A DNA stretch of 36,855 nt, taken from IMG/VR virus record IMGVR_UViG_3300005336_000035, positions 1 to 36,855 of that record; one strand, written 5' to 3'. The stretch comes from a virus. Below the pieces are notes generated by a model. It was not told the DNA's origin, ran no database searches, and saw only the letters and a program-made list of their open reading frames with translations. Of this stretch, positions 1 through 7,696 are shown in pieces; the first letter of the stretch is position 1, and every line of letters begins with the position of its first letter. The position numbers were made by a program, and so were the translations under genes.

Positions 1-60
1 GCACCCGAAGCGCCTGCACCCGAAGCGCCTGCACCCGAAGCGCCTGCACCCGAAGCGCCT
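1..60 (+). repeat. 15-bp tandem repeat, four copies
   Basis: The unit gcacccgaagcgcct occurs four times without a mismatch and may continue left of the window. The unit is a multiple of three and encodes APEAP, so copy-number change would keep the reading frame. Confidence 0.9.
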
Positions 61-69
61 GCCGCCTAA
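1..69 (+). CDS. 3' end of an upstream gene, repeat tail (partial)
   Basis: Reading from base 1, the frame gives four copies of the pentapeptide APEAP, then AA and a TAA stop at 67-69. Only this low-complexity Pro/Ala/Glu tail is inside the window, so the product cannot be named. Position just ahead of the virion genes suggests a head or scaffold-type protein, which is inference. Such tails are usually flexible and solvent-exposed. Confidence 0.6.
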   Translation, partial: APEAPAPEAPAPEAPAPEAPAA

Positions 70-120
70 ACCCTTACCGCGCGGGCGCGAGTCCGCGCAC
101 CCGACACTGGAGCACCCGCC

Positions 121-495
121 ATGAAATTCGTCCTCAACCGTAACAAAGTCGTCACCAGTACTCTCGGACACGCCATCGAGTTCAAGAAAGGTGAACCGAC
201 GCACGTACCAAAGGAAATGTGGAACGACGTGATCGCCGTCGGCGCCGTGCCCGAGGACGAGATCGAGGAAGTGATCGAGAAGAAGGCGCCGGTCCTGACG
301 GGAGAAGAACGCAAGGAGATGATCTTCGCGGCGTTCACGGTCCTGGTCGAGAAGAACGAGCGCGAAGCCTTTACCGGCAATGGCTCGCCGCACATCCGTG
401 CCGTGGCGGACGTCACCGGCTTCCCGGTCGACGCCAAGGAACGCGATACGCTGTGGACCGAGTTCCGCCAACTGCACGCTAATCCGGATGCATGA
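121..495 (+). CDS. small virion-region protein, unknown
   Basis: A 124-residue acidic soluble protein with no signal peptide or membrane segment. The first 50 residues look like a small beta domain (FVLNRNKVV...GHAIEFKKGEP..VP). Residues 58-115 look helical and charged. A TGGAG ribosome-binding site lies about 9 bases before the ATG. The stop overlaps the next start (ATGA). Proteins of this size and look often sit between capsid and adaptor genes in phages, so a head-completion or decoration role is possible, but I recognise no family with certainty. Confidence 0.75.
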   Translation: MKFVLNRNKVVTSTLGHAIEFKKGEPTHVPKEMWNDVIAVGAVPEDEIEEVIEKKAPVLTGEERKEMIFAAFTVLVEKNEREAFTGNGSPHIRAVADVTGFPVDAKERDTLWTEFRQLHANPDA

Positions 496-1145
496 TGGAC
501 TCGTACGGACTGAGGGATGCGTTCCGTGCCGACGTTGACGATTCTGTCGCACCGTATCTATGGTCCGACGATCTGATCGCCTCCTACGCGGACGAAGCGC
601 AGAAAAAATTCTGCCGGTTGACGAACGGCATCGCCGATTCGTCGTCCGACCTGTGCAGCGTCGATATCGAGGCCGGGGAACCGGTCGCCGACATCGACAA
701 GCGCATCCTGAAGATCCGCCGCGTACAGCGCGATTCCGACGGCGCCAAGCTGCACGTCTACAACCTCGAAGACCTGGACGAACGCGGCATTCGCCTCACC
801 GCACAGCTAGGTCCCGTGCGCGCCGTCGTACTGGGCATGGAAGAACACAGCGTTCGCTGGCTGGATGTACCGGCAGTGAACGATACCGCCACGCTGTCGG
901 TGTACCGTCTGCCGCTGCGCACCGTCACGACCAGCAAAACCCAGCTGGAGATCGACGAGCAGCACCACCGCTCCCTGCTGCTGTGGATGAAGCACCTCGC
1001 GTACGCGCGCCAGGACACCGACACCCACAACGAGCAGCTGTCGCAGCGCTACGAGGCCGAGTTTCGCGCCTACTGCAAGGAGGCCAAGGCCGAGCAGGAC
1101 CGCGCCCGCGGCAAGGTGCGCGTCGTGGCCTACGGAGGCATCTGA
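492..1145 (+). CDS. putative head-tail adaptor protein
   Basis: A 217-residue protein. The N-terminus (WSDDLIASYADEAQKKFCR, about residues 24-42) has the 'W-s-d-x-x-L-i-x-Y-x-x-E-A' helix typical of phage adaptor/gateway proteins placed between portal/capsid and tail genes. The middle is beta-rich, and the end is a charged helix (about 160-210) able to pack in a ring. It overlaps the upstream gene by 4 bases and its TGA overlaps the next ATG (TGATG). Two adjacent ATGs (492, 495) are possible starts; the first is used. The adaptor assignment rests on pattern and position. Confidence 0.7.
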   Translation: MMDSYGLRDAFRADVDDSVAPYLWSDDLIASYADEAQKKFCRLTNGIADSSSDLCSVDIEAGEPVADIDKRILKIRRVQRDSDGAKLHVYNLEDLDERGIRLTAQLGPVRAVVLGMEEHSVRWLDVPAVNDTATLSVYRLPLRTVTTSKTQLEIDEQHHRSLLLWMKHLAYARQDTDTHNEQLSQRYEAEFRAYCKEAKAEQDRARGKVRVVAYGGI

Positions 1146-1585
1146 TGGAAACGACCATCCGTGCCACCGGCTGCCTGACCATCACGTTGACCGACCGGGA
1201 GACGGGCCTGGTCCGCGAGATCAACACGACGAACAAGGTCGTGAACTCCGGATTGCAGTTCCTTGCCTCGAAAGCGATCTCGCCGTTCGAAACACGCAAG
1301 ATCGACTTCATGGCTATCGGCACCAGCTCGCAGCCAGTGGATGCGAACGACACCAACATAGTGAGCCTGGCAGCATCCGAGCCGCTCACCGGCCTGACTG
1401 CATCCGGAGGTGTGATCACGGCCACGGCGTCTTTCAACGAAGGTGTGGGCACCGCGAGTATCACTGAACTGGCGCTGCACCTGAACGACGACACCCTGTT
1501 CGCACGTACTGTCATCCCAGTCCAGACCAAGTCCTCTACGACGTCGATGGACGTGGCGTGGACGATCACCTTCCAAGCTGTTTAA
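1145..1585 (+). CDS. tail or fibre-associated structural protein
   Basis: A 146-residue, Thr/Ser/Ala-rich, beta-type protein. The segment TNKVVNSGLQFLASKA (about 29-44), followed by a domain ending in short beta strands (FARTVIPVQ, VAWTITF), resembles short phage proteins found beside tail fibres. There is no signal peptide. The start ATG overlaps the upstream TGA, so translation is probably coupled. A longer open frame beginning at base 560 ends at the same stop, but its first part lies on top of the adaptor gene in another frame, so it is not used. Exact role unknown. Confidence 0.75.
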   Translation: METTIRATGCLTITLTDRETGLVREINTTNKVVNSGLQFLASKAISPFETRKIDFMAIGTSSQPVDANDTNIVSLAASEPLTGLTASGGVITATASFNEGVGTASITELALHLNDDTLFARTVIPVQTKSSTTSMDVAWTITFQAV

Positions 1586-1600
1586 CTCATAGGAACCACC

Positions 1601-2026
1601 ATGTCCAAGTACTCCACCTACACCAAGACGAATATCCTGCAGACGACCCTGCGCGGCGTCGCCATGCCGGTCCCGGCCGGCGTGTTCGTCGCCATGTGCA
1701 CGGCCGATCCGGGCGACGACAACACCACCGCAAACGAGGTCCAGACGTCGGCGATGCCGGCCTATGCCCGCCAGAATGCGGCCGGTACCGGCACGATCGA
1801 TACCGGCTGGTCGGCGCCTGCGAGCGGCGTGTCGTCCAACGCGAAGGCGATCACCTTCCCGGCCAACAATGGCGTGGCAGCGATCACCGTGAACGCGATC
1901 GGTCTGTATGATGCGGCCACCGGCGGCAACCTGCTATACCACGCGCCGCTGACCTCGCCGAAGACGCTGCAGCCGGGCGACGTGCTGTCGTTCGGTATCG
2001 GTGCGCTGACCATCACCCTGTCGTAA
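1601..2026 (+). CDS. putative tail-fibre family protein
   Basis: A 141-residue beta-rich protein. Its layout (N-terminal STYTKTNILQTTL helix, 'VFVAMCTADP', 'AYARQNA', then 'AIGLYDAATGGNLLYHAPL' and a final 'DVLSFGIGALTITLS') matches a widespread family of short phage proteins usually annotated as tail-fibre or tail-tip proteins. The family is known mainly by sequence. Function as a particle component is inferred from this and from the neighbours. A ribosome-binding site (AGGAACC) lies before the ATG. Confidence 0.75.
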   Translation: MSKYSTYTKTNILQTTLRGVAMPVPAGVFVAMCTADPGDDNTTANEVQTSAMPAYARQNAAGTGTIDTGWSAPASGVSSNAKAITFPANNGVAAITVNAIGLYDAATGGNLLYHAPLTSPKTLQPGDVLSFGIGALTITLS

Positions 2027-2038
2027 CCGGCGGCTCGG

Positions 2039-3469
2039 ATGGATTTCTACGCGATCAATGGCGAGACAATCAACGGTACTCCGGTACTGCCGATTGCCGC
2101 GTCTGCTGGTGTCACCTGCACAATCGACATCAGCGCGGTCGCGACCCGCAACGTCCTTCCATCGGCCGCCCTCAACAGCGGCTCTGCATCGTTTGTTGCG
2201 GACCCGACTTTCACGCAGGCCGCGGCGTCCACCATCAATCCGCAGGCCGCGATCCAGACCGACGTAACGTTCATTCACGCCGCGTCGGCAAGCCTCGTGT
2301 GCAGTGCCGATATCGTCGTGGCCGTGTACCGCGTGGTGCCATGTGCGGTTCAGATGGACTGCTTCGCCGACCTGCAGGCCATTCCGGCGTCCACGCTGGC
2401 CCATGCTGATGTCACCACAGATATCACACTCGACGCTTCGGCGACGAAGATCCAACCGGGTGCGTCGGCGATGGCCGGTACGGTCGCCGTGGAGGCCGAC
2501 CCGGTCGTCACGCGCTATGTCGCAGCGAGTATCGACGGCACGGCGGCGCTGCGGGTCGAGGCGACGCTCAACAACCTGCTCGACGGTTTTGTAGACGTGG
2601 CGCTCAGTGCCTCGTTCTCGATGCCGGACACCGGGATCGTATTCCGCCAGGCTGCAGCGTATGTCGAACTGCAGGACAACCTCGCGATCACGCCGACCTA
2701 CATCTACGCCAGCAGCGGTGCTCTCATCGACTGCTATGCGGACGTGGAGCCGGACGGCATCACGCTGGCTGTTCCGGCCGCGATCCTGGTGGCCACGGCC
2801 GATTTCACGGCGGACGGTGTGCGCATCGTCCTGCCGACGGTAAGCATGGCTGTCACGGCCGACGTGGCGGCGCCGGCATTGCAGCGGCACGCAGCCGATA
2901 CGACTGCCGTCGGCAGCGTAGTGCTGACGAGTACGCCCGTGGTCACGCAATGGGGCATGACGACGATTGATGCTGGTAGTAGCTTCGCAGCCAGCGGCAC
3001 CGCCGTGCGCATGGCGGTCGCGGACGTGCAGGGCGGCGCCGACGTCGCGCTGGCGCCGTCGAACAACATGGTTGCTAGCGCGACGATCGACCCGAGTACG
3101 GACATCTCGGTGTCGTCAGTGCGTATCTGTCTCGCAGCTGTCGATGGCGTGCTCACGGCCGATTTCATCGCGCTGTCGACCGCAACGCGGCCGGCGGAAG
3201 CGAGCATCACCGGTGGCGTCGCAGTAGACGCCGTGGCCGTGAACACGATGCCGGGTAGCGCGTTGATCGATAGCCACGTGGACTTCTCGCTTTACCCGGT
3301 CATGAAGATCATGGCTGCGTGCGTACTGGGTGTCACCGTTGATGTACGGGCCGATGCTCGCGTCAACATCGAAGCGATCGACCTACCCGACGACACGATG
3401 TACCGGCCAGCCGAGGACACCGAATTTGACCGTCCCTTCGAAGAAACTGAAATGAGGCGCTACGCATGA
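2039..3469 (+). CDS. beta-repeat virion protein with ~20-residue degenerate repeat
   Basis: A 476-residue Ala/Val/Thr/Asp-rich protein with almost no predicted helix. From about residue 20 to 445 it can be cut into roughly twenty successive units of 19-22 residues. Each has a polar turn, then alternating hydrophobic strand residues of the type 'A-x-I/M-x-G/A-x-A-x-V/F-x-A-x-x', often preceded by Pro or Tyr/Arg. This suggests a beta-solenoid or trimeric beta-prism shaft. The last 30 residues are charged and different (TMYRPAEDTEFDRPFEETEM). It overlaps the next gene, the fibre-tail adaptor, by 4 bases, so a shaft, tail-spike or fibre-connecting role is likely (inference). I recognise no named family. 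Confidence 0.8.
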   Translation: MDFYAINGETINGTPVLPIAASAGVTCTIDISAVATRNVLPSAALNSGSASFVADPTFTQAAASTINPQAAIQTDVTFIHAASASLVCSADIVVAVYRVVPCAVQMDCFADLQAIPASTLAHADVTTDITLDASATKIQPGASAMAGTVAVEADPVVTRYVAASIDGTAALRVEATLNNLLDGFVDVALSASFSMPDTGIVFRQAAAYVELQDNLAITPTYIYASSGALIDCYADVEPDGITLAVPAAILVATADFTADGVRIVLPTVSMAVTADVAAPALQRHAADTTAVGSVVLTSTPVVTQWGMTTIDAGSSFAASGTAVRMAVADVQGGADVALAPSNNMVASATIDPSTDISVSSVRICLAAVDGVLTADFIALSTATRPAEASITGGVAVDAVAVNTMPGSALIDSHVDFSLYPVMKIMAACVLGVTVDVRADARVNIEAIDLPDDTMYRPAEDTEFDRPFEETEMRRYA

Positions 3470-3747
3470 AACTAGGGACCAAGACCAAGCAACCCGGCGA
3501 GCGCCGTTCGTACACGATCAACTACATCGATGCAATCACGAGCGACGACACCGTGATGACGGCCACACTCAAGACCGCACCACCAGTCGAACTTGTCGTC
3601 GACCAGATCACCGTCATCTCGCCGCGCGTGCGCTTCTTCGTTGCCGGCGGCACCGATGGTATGAGCTACAAGCTCACCTTCGTTGTCGTGACGAACGACG
3701 GCCTCACGTTCGAGGACGAAGTAACCATCAAAGTGAAGGAACAGTAA
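3466..3747 (+). CDS. putative phage fibre-tail adaptor protein
   Basis: A 93-residue protein with an immunoglobulin-like beta pattern: SYTINYIDAITSDDTVMTAT, then 'VRFFVAGGTDGMSYKLTFVVVTNDGLTFEDEVTIKV'. This layout (a short leader with a 'Y-x-I-x-Y/W' strand, 'GGTxGxxYxLTFxVxTxxGxTxExxxxIxV') matches small beta-sandwich proteins encoded directly before tail fibres and annotated as fibre-tail adaptors. The stop (TAA) overlaps the fibre start (TAATG), so the two are probably made together. Confidence 0.7.
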   Translation: MKLGTKTKQPGERRSYTINYIDAITSDDTVMTATLKTAPPVELVVDQITVISPRVRFFVAGGTDGMSYKLTFVVVTNDGLTFEDEVTIKVKEQ

Positions 3748-6032
3748 TGACGCAACTTTTCGCGAACAACGCATTCTCCACGCTGGCCAGTGCCATCACC
3801 AATACGGCGACGTCCCTGACCGTGCAGGCCGGCGCGGGTGCGAAGTTCCCATCGCCATCGGGCGGCGACTATTTCCTCGTCACGCTGTTCCAGCTGATCG
3901 GCGGCATCGAAGCCAACCATGAAGTCGTGAAGGTCACGGCGCGCTCGGTCGATACCTTCACGATCGTGCGCGGGCAGGAAGGCACCACGGCGCGCGCGTG
4001 GGACGTGGGCGACCAAGTCTCGCACCGCGGCACCGCCGGTACGCTCGGCGGCCTGGCCCAGCTCGGCGCATCCGGCCAGGCGTTTACGAGTCCGGTCAGC
4101 GTACCGACGGCCTCGGCCGGTACGAATACGGACCAGGCCGCCAGCACGGCGTTCGTCACCGCCGCCGTAACGCAGGCCAAGGCCGATCTCATCGCATCCT
4201 CGCCTGCCGCGCTCGACACGTTGAACGAGTTGGCCGCCGCACTGGGCAACGATGCAAACTTCTCGACGACCATGGCGACGGCGCTGGGCAACCGCCTGCG
4301 CGTCGATGTGAACACACAGGGCTTGAATTCGACGCAGAAGTCCAATGCCGTGACGAACCTGGGCTTGGCCGCCGTGGCTGTGTCTGGTGCCAAGGCCGAC
4401 GTAGGCCTGGGCAACGTCGACAACACGTCGGACACGAACAAGCCGGTCAGCTCGGCAACACAGACCGCGCTGGACCTGAAGGCGAATCTGAGCGGCGCGA
4501 CCTTTACCGGCTCGGTGTCCACGACGGGCGACTACACACTAGCAACCCAGGGCGGGCGCTTCATCGCCGACTTCTCCAATGCGACGCTGTCCAACCGTGG
4601 AAACTTCCAGACTTCGGTAACGAACGGATCCACATCTGTCGGTTTCAGGCCGAACGGCTCCGGCACATCGGCGCAGGTCAATGCATTCAACGGCTCCGAC
4701 ATGACCAACAGTGCGTACATGTCGGTCGGCGCGGATGCGACTGCTACCTTCCTCGACTCGAAAGTATCGGGCACCGGTACTCAGTTACCGATCGCCTTCC
4801 GGATCAATAATTCTGAGGTTGCGCGCTTTGATACCAGCGGCAACTTCGGTCTCGGCCAAACTGCACCATCCAAGTACTTGCACGGAGGTTCGGCTCGCGT
4901 ACTTGAACTTCTGAATAGTGACGCCGCAGTCGACTCGCAGAGCCATTTGGTCCTCTCAACAGGCTGCGCTGCTGCAAGTACTTCGATTGGTACGGTGTCA
5001 TTCGTCATTCCGGGTATCACTGCGTCTAACAAGCTCTTGGCATACATCAGCGCGTCAACGGACCCATCGCACACTTCAACCGCACCATCTAGCACTCTCA
5101 GGTTTGCAACCCGTACAGCGGGTGGGGCGCTAACGGACAACATGATTCTCGACGGTAGCGGCAACCTGTTGGTGGGAGTGATGTCCGGCACCACGCATAC
5201 CATTAATAAAACAGGTGCGGTAGAGGGCGATATCGTCCTCATTGCACAAGGGGGAGGCAATAGTGCGTCCTTCTTCCGGCATGTAGCAGGCGCAGGCGGT
5301 AATGCTGCTAATACCGCCCTGTCTATGAAAGCCAACTCCACTACCTTGCGCTCGATCAACGTGGGCGGCACCGTCAACGCATCCGGCGCCGACTACGCCG
5401 AGTACATGACCAAGGCCGCCGACTGCGGCGTCCTGGCCAAGGGCCAGATCGTCGGTGTGGATGCACACGGCAAACTCACGAACAAATGGGCGGACGCGGT
5501 CTCGTTTCTGATCAAGTCGACCGATCCGTCATATGTCGGCGGTGACGTGTGGGGCAGCGAGGAAGCTCTCGGCATCGCACGCCCGGACGAACCGGTGTTC
5601 ATGGCGCCTGTATACACCGGAGCTAGCGCAGTCCTTACAGAACCGCACGAAGGCGACTCCGACGAGATCAAGGCCCAGCGTGCTCAGTACGAAGCCGACC
5701 AGCAGGCATATGCCGCGCAGGTCGCCGCTGCACGCCACACGTTCGACACCGTGACCATGCCGGCCTACCAGGCCGCGCTGGCCGACTTCGAAGCCGTGCT
5801 CGAAGCCGCGCGCCAGAAGGTCGACCGCATCGCCTACTGTGGCCAGGTGCCGGTCAACGTCACCGGCGCGACGCCGGGCCAGTACGTCGTACCGGTCCAG
5901 GTCGGCACCGGTATCGGCGCCCAGCTTGTCAACAAGGCGAACCTGACGATGGCCCAGTACATCTCAGCCATCGGCGTCGTCCAGAACATCCTCGCAGACG
6001 GACGGGCGAACGTACGCGTAAAAGTCATTTAA
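3747..6032 (+). CDS. tail fibre protein with C-terminal autoprocessing/chaperone-type domain
   Basis: A 761-residue host-recognition fibre. About residues 1-95 form an attachment domain ending in an 'IVRGQEGTTARAW' strand common to phage fibres. Residues 125-250 carry typical fibre shaft motifs (STAFVTAAV, LDTLNELAAALGND, LGNVDNTSDTNKPVS). The middle (about 270-535) has 'FDTSGNFGLGQ' and 'LDGSGNLLVGV' motifs seen in many fibres, and a lower GC than its flanks. From residue 549 (ADYAEYM) to the end it resembles the peptidase G2/intramolecular-chaperone domain that trimerises and then cuts itself from phage fibres, including a coiled coil at about 635-690. Whether it cleaves here is not known. 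The middle part is the likely receptor-binding module. Confidence 0.88.
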   Translation: MTQLFANNAFSTLASAITNTATSLTVQAGAGAKFPSPSGGDYFLVTLFQLIGGIEANHEVVKVTARSVDTFTIVRGQEGTTARAWDVGDQVSHRGTAGTLGGLAQLGASGQAFTSPVSVPTASAGTNTDQAASTAFVTAAVTQAKADLIASSPAALDTLNELAAALGNDANFSTTMATALGNRLRVDVNTQGLNSTQKSNAVTNLGLAAVAVSGAKADVGLGNVDNTSDTNKPVSSATQTALDLKANLSGATFTGSVSTTGDYTLATQGGRFIADFSNATLSNRGNFQTSVTNGSTSVGFRPNGSGTSAQVNAFNGSDMTNSAYMSVGADATATFLDSKVSGTGTQLPIAFRINNSEVARFDTSGNFGLGQTAPSKYLHGGSARVLELLNSDAAVDSQSHLVLSTGCAAASTSIGTVSFVIPGITASNKLLAYISASTDPSHTSTAPSSTLRFATRTAGGALTDNMILDGSGNLLVGVMSGTTHTINKTGAVEGDIVLIAQGGGNSASFFRHVAGAGGNAANTALSMKANSTTLRSINVGGTVNASGADYAEYMTKAADCGVLAKGQIVGVDAHGKLTNKWADAVSFLIKSTDPSYVGGDVWGSEEALGIARPDEPVFMAPVYTGASAVLTEPHEGDSDEIKAQRAQYEADQQAYAAQVAAARHTFDTVTMPAYQAALADFEAVLEAARQKVDRIAYCGQVPVNVTGATPGQYVVPVQVGTGIGAQLVNKANLTMAQYISAIGVVQNILADGRANVRVKVI

Positions 6033-6049
6033 CCCGATAGAAAGAACGT

Positions 6050-6325
6050 ATGGACACGAACAAAAAAACTCCTGGCCCTTGCCGCCGGTCGTCCGACCTG
6101 AATCCTCCAACCGGGTCGCTTGCCGCGCTCGAAGCGCGCATGGATACGTTCGAATACAAGCTCGACAAGAACACCGAGTTGACCGAGACCATCGTGAAGC
6201 TGTTTGGCACGATGGAAGCCGGCATCAAGTTCCTCGGCTGGCTCGGCGCTGCGCTGAAGTGGGCAGCGATGTGCGCGGGCGCCCTGTTTTCGCTGTGGGC
6301 CCTGATCAACGGGAAAAATAAATGA
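6050..6325 (+). CDS. small membrane protein, XhlA/holin-like
   Basis: A 91-residue protein with an amphipathic helix (about 24-60, ALEARMDTFEYKLDKNTEL) followed by one hydrophobic segment (about 62-86). This is the layout of XhlA-type holin-associated proteins. The stop overlaps the endolysin start (ATGA), placing it in the lysis cassette. It may be a holin, antiholin or holin partner. The assignment rests on topology and position. Confidence 0.65.
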   Translation: MDTNKKTPGPCRRSSDLNPPTGSLAALEARMDTFEYKLDKNTELTETIVKLFGTMEAGIKFLGWLGAALKWAAMCAGALFSLWALINGKNK

Positions 6326-6846
6326 TCATTACCATCACCGACTTGTCCGAGATCATGCCGCAGGCCGCGCACTGGCGCATCGAGGCATTCATCGGGGGAA
6401 TCAACAACGCCTTCAGCGAATTCGAGATCAACACGCCGATGCGCGCGGCGCAGTTCCTGGCCCAGATCGCATGCGAGTCGATCCAGCTCACCTACACGGC
6501 CGAGTTGGCATCCGGTGCACGCTACGAAGGCCGCGCCGACCTGGGCAATACCCAGCCGGGCGACGGGACCAAGTTCAAGGGCCGCGGACTCATCCAGGTC
6601 ACGGGACGCGCGAACTATACCGCGTGCGGCCACGCGCTCGGACTGCCACTGCTGGACCACCCCGAGCTGCTGGAGTTGCCGACGTACGCCGCACGGAGCG
6701 CCGGCTGGTTCTGGCGCTCGCACGGGTGCAACGAACTCGCCGATACCGGCGACGTAAAGGCCGTAACGCGCCGTGTCAACGGCGGCTACAACAATCTCTC
6801 CGACCGCACCACATTCTTTGAACGAGCACGAAAGGTACTTCTATGA
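6322..6846 (+). CDS. endolysin, glycoside hydrolase family 19 (chitinase-like)
   Basis: A 174-residue single-domain enzyme expected to cut the glycan chains of peptidoglycan. GH19 marks in order: FLAQIACES with the likely catalytic Glu52, the second acidic residue Glu61, 'RYEGRADLGNTQPGDG' (68-82), 'FKGRGLIQVTGRANY' (85-99), and 'TRRVNGGYNN' near the end. There is no signal peptide or membrane anchor, so release should depend on the holin. It overlaps the genes on both sides by 4 bases. The usual 'HES' at the first catalytic site reads 'CES', which is a tolerated variation in phage members as far as I know. Confidence 0.92.
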   Translation: MIITITDLSEIMPQAAHWRIEAFIGGINNAFSEFEINTPMRAAQFLAQIACESIQLTYTAELASGARYEGRADLGNTQPGDGTKFKGRGLIQVTGRANYTACGHALGLPLLDHPELLELPTYAARSAGWFWRSHGCNELADTGDVKAVTRRVNGGYNNLSDRTTFFERARKVLL

Positions 6847-7187
6847 AACCGCACACCGCCCACTTCCTCCTGTCGCTCGTCCTGGTCGCCTTCGGCATTA
6901 CCGTGGTGTTCTGGTTCCTCAATACCCGTCGCGAAAGCATGCCGCCGAAGGTCCAGAAGTTCGTCGACAAACTGTACGGTGCGTTCAAGTCAAAGACCGT
7001 ATGGTTCAACGCGCTGGCGCTGGTATTCCTGCAGCAGCTGCCGGACTTCATCAGCTACCTCGCACAGAACATGTCGTCCTTGCAGCCGTTCATTCCGGCC
7101 GAGTATTACCAGCTCGTGGTCGGCGCGATCGCGGTTGCGAACATCGTCCTTCGGTTCAAGACCACGCATCCGCTGGAGGCAAAATGA
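6843..7187 (+). CDS. putative holin (multi-pass membrane protein)
   Basis: A 114-residue protein with a hydrophobic N-terminal segment (about 8-27), a 'SKTVWFNALALVFLQQLPDF' region (about 49-70) and a third segment near 88-105 (YYQLVVGAIAVANIVLRF). 'SKTVWFN' is typical of phage holin-annotated families. It starts inside the endolysin stop (ATGA) and ends on the start of the i-spanin (ATGA). The expected role is timed permeabilisation of the inner membrane. Which of this and the 6050-6325 product is the true holin cannot be told from sequence. Confidence 0.75.
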   Translation: MKPHTAHFLLSLVLVAFGITVVFWFLNTRRESMPPKVQKFVDKLYGAFKSKTVWFNALALVFLQQLPDFISYLAQNMSSLQPFIPAEYYQLVVGAIAVANIVLRFKTTHPLEAK

Positions 7188-7696
7188 ATGACGGCATCGA
7201 GAAAGGACTGATGGTACTCCTGCTGCTCGTGATCGCGGCCGTGCTGGGCAGCGTACTGATGCACGCGCACATGGCCGCTGAGATGGACCAGCAGGCCGCC
7301 CAGTTCGAGAAGATCCTGCAGCAATCGAAAGACGCGAAGGCCGCCGCGGAACAGCGTGCCACCAACATCGAGAACGCGCAAAAAGGCGTCATCGACAATG
7401 CCGTCGCAACCTACAAGGCCAACAATGCAATTGACAAAGCCCGTGATGCCGCTGTTATTGCTGATCTGCGCAACGATGTTACAAGGCTGCGCGTCCGCAC
7501 CAACCGTCCCGCCGCCTGTGGTGGCCAAGTGCCCGACGCCGCAGCCAGTACCAGCGGACCTGCTGACGCCGGAGACGAAACTCTCGCCGGACCAGTTGCA
7601 GCGCGACTTGCTGGACGGTACGCCGACTACAACCGCATCGTTGAAAAACTGACCGCCTGCCAGGCCATCGTCAAAGCCGACCGCATGCTCGACTGA
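7184..7696 (+). CDS. Rz: i-spanin (Rz-like)
   Basis: A 170-residue protein with a single N-terminal membrane anchor (about 8-30, LMVLLLLVIAAVLGSVLM) and a long periplasmic helix rich in Ala, Gln, Lys and Glu. This is the Rz layout. It carries an out-of-frame lipoprotein gene (7425-7652) within it, as in lambda Rz/Rz1, which strongly supports the call. With Rz1 it would bridge inner and outer membranes at the last step of lysis, so the host has an outer membrane. The ATG overlaps the holin stop. A longer open frame from 6773 is a shadow. Confidence 0.85.
   Translation: MNDGIEKGLMVLLLLVIAAVLGSVLMHAHMAAEMDQQAAQFEKILQQSKDAKAAAEQRATNIENAQKGVIDNAVATYKANNAIDKARDAAVIADLRNDVTRLRVRTNRPAACGGQVPDAAASTSGPADAGDETLAGPVAARLAGRYADYNRIVEKLTACQAIVKADRMLD
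7425..7652 (+). CDS. Rz1: o-spanin lipoprotein (Rz1-like), embedded in Rz
   Basis: A 75-residue protein in another frame wholly inside the Rz gene. It has a signal peptide (KPVMPLLLLICATMLQGC) with an LQGC lipobox, so Cys21 would be lipidated, followed by a Pro-rich stretch (SAPTVPPPVVAKCPTPQPVP) typical of Rz1. The ATG at 7425 is preceded by CAAGG about 7 bases upstream. Other upstream ATGs in this frame give a longer, basic leader before the signal and are less likely. It ends before the Rz stop. Expected location: inner leaflet of the outer membrane. Confidence 0.85.
   Translation: MQLTKPVMPLLLLICATMLQGCASAPTVPPPVVAKCPTPQPVPADLLTPETKLSPDQLQRDLLDGTPTTTASLKN

Noticed and set aside
1-60. Short array taken as a CRISPR candidate
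   Set aside because: Direct tandem units with no spacers, in a coding frame.
560-1585. Plus-strand 341-codon extension of the 1145-1585 gene
   Set aside because: The first 195 codons are an Arg-rich shadow of the adaptor gene. The ATG at 1145 fits the TGATG junction.
1934-2950. Minus-strand 338-codon open frame opposite the beta-repeat gene
   Set aside because: Arg/His/Asp-rich translation typical of the antisense of a GC-rich gene; no ribosome-binding site or recognised motif.
3747-6032. Diversity-generating retroelement acting on the tail fibre
   Set aside because: No reverse transcriptase gene and no template repeat were seen in the window.
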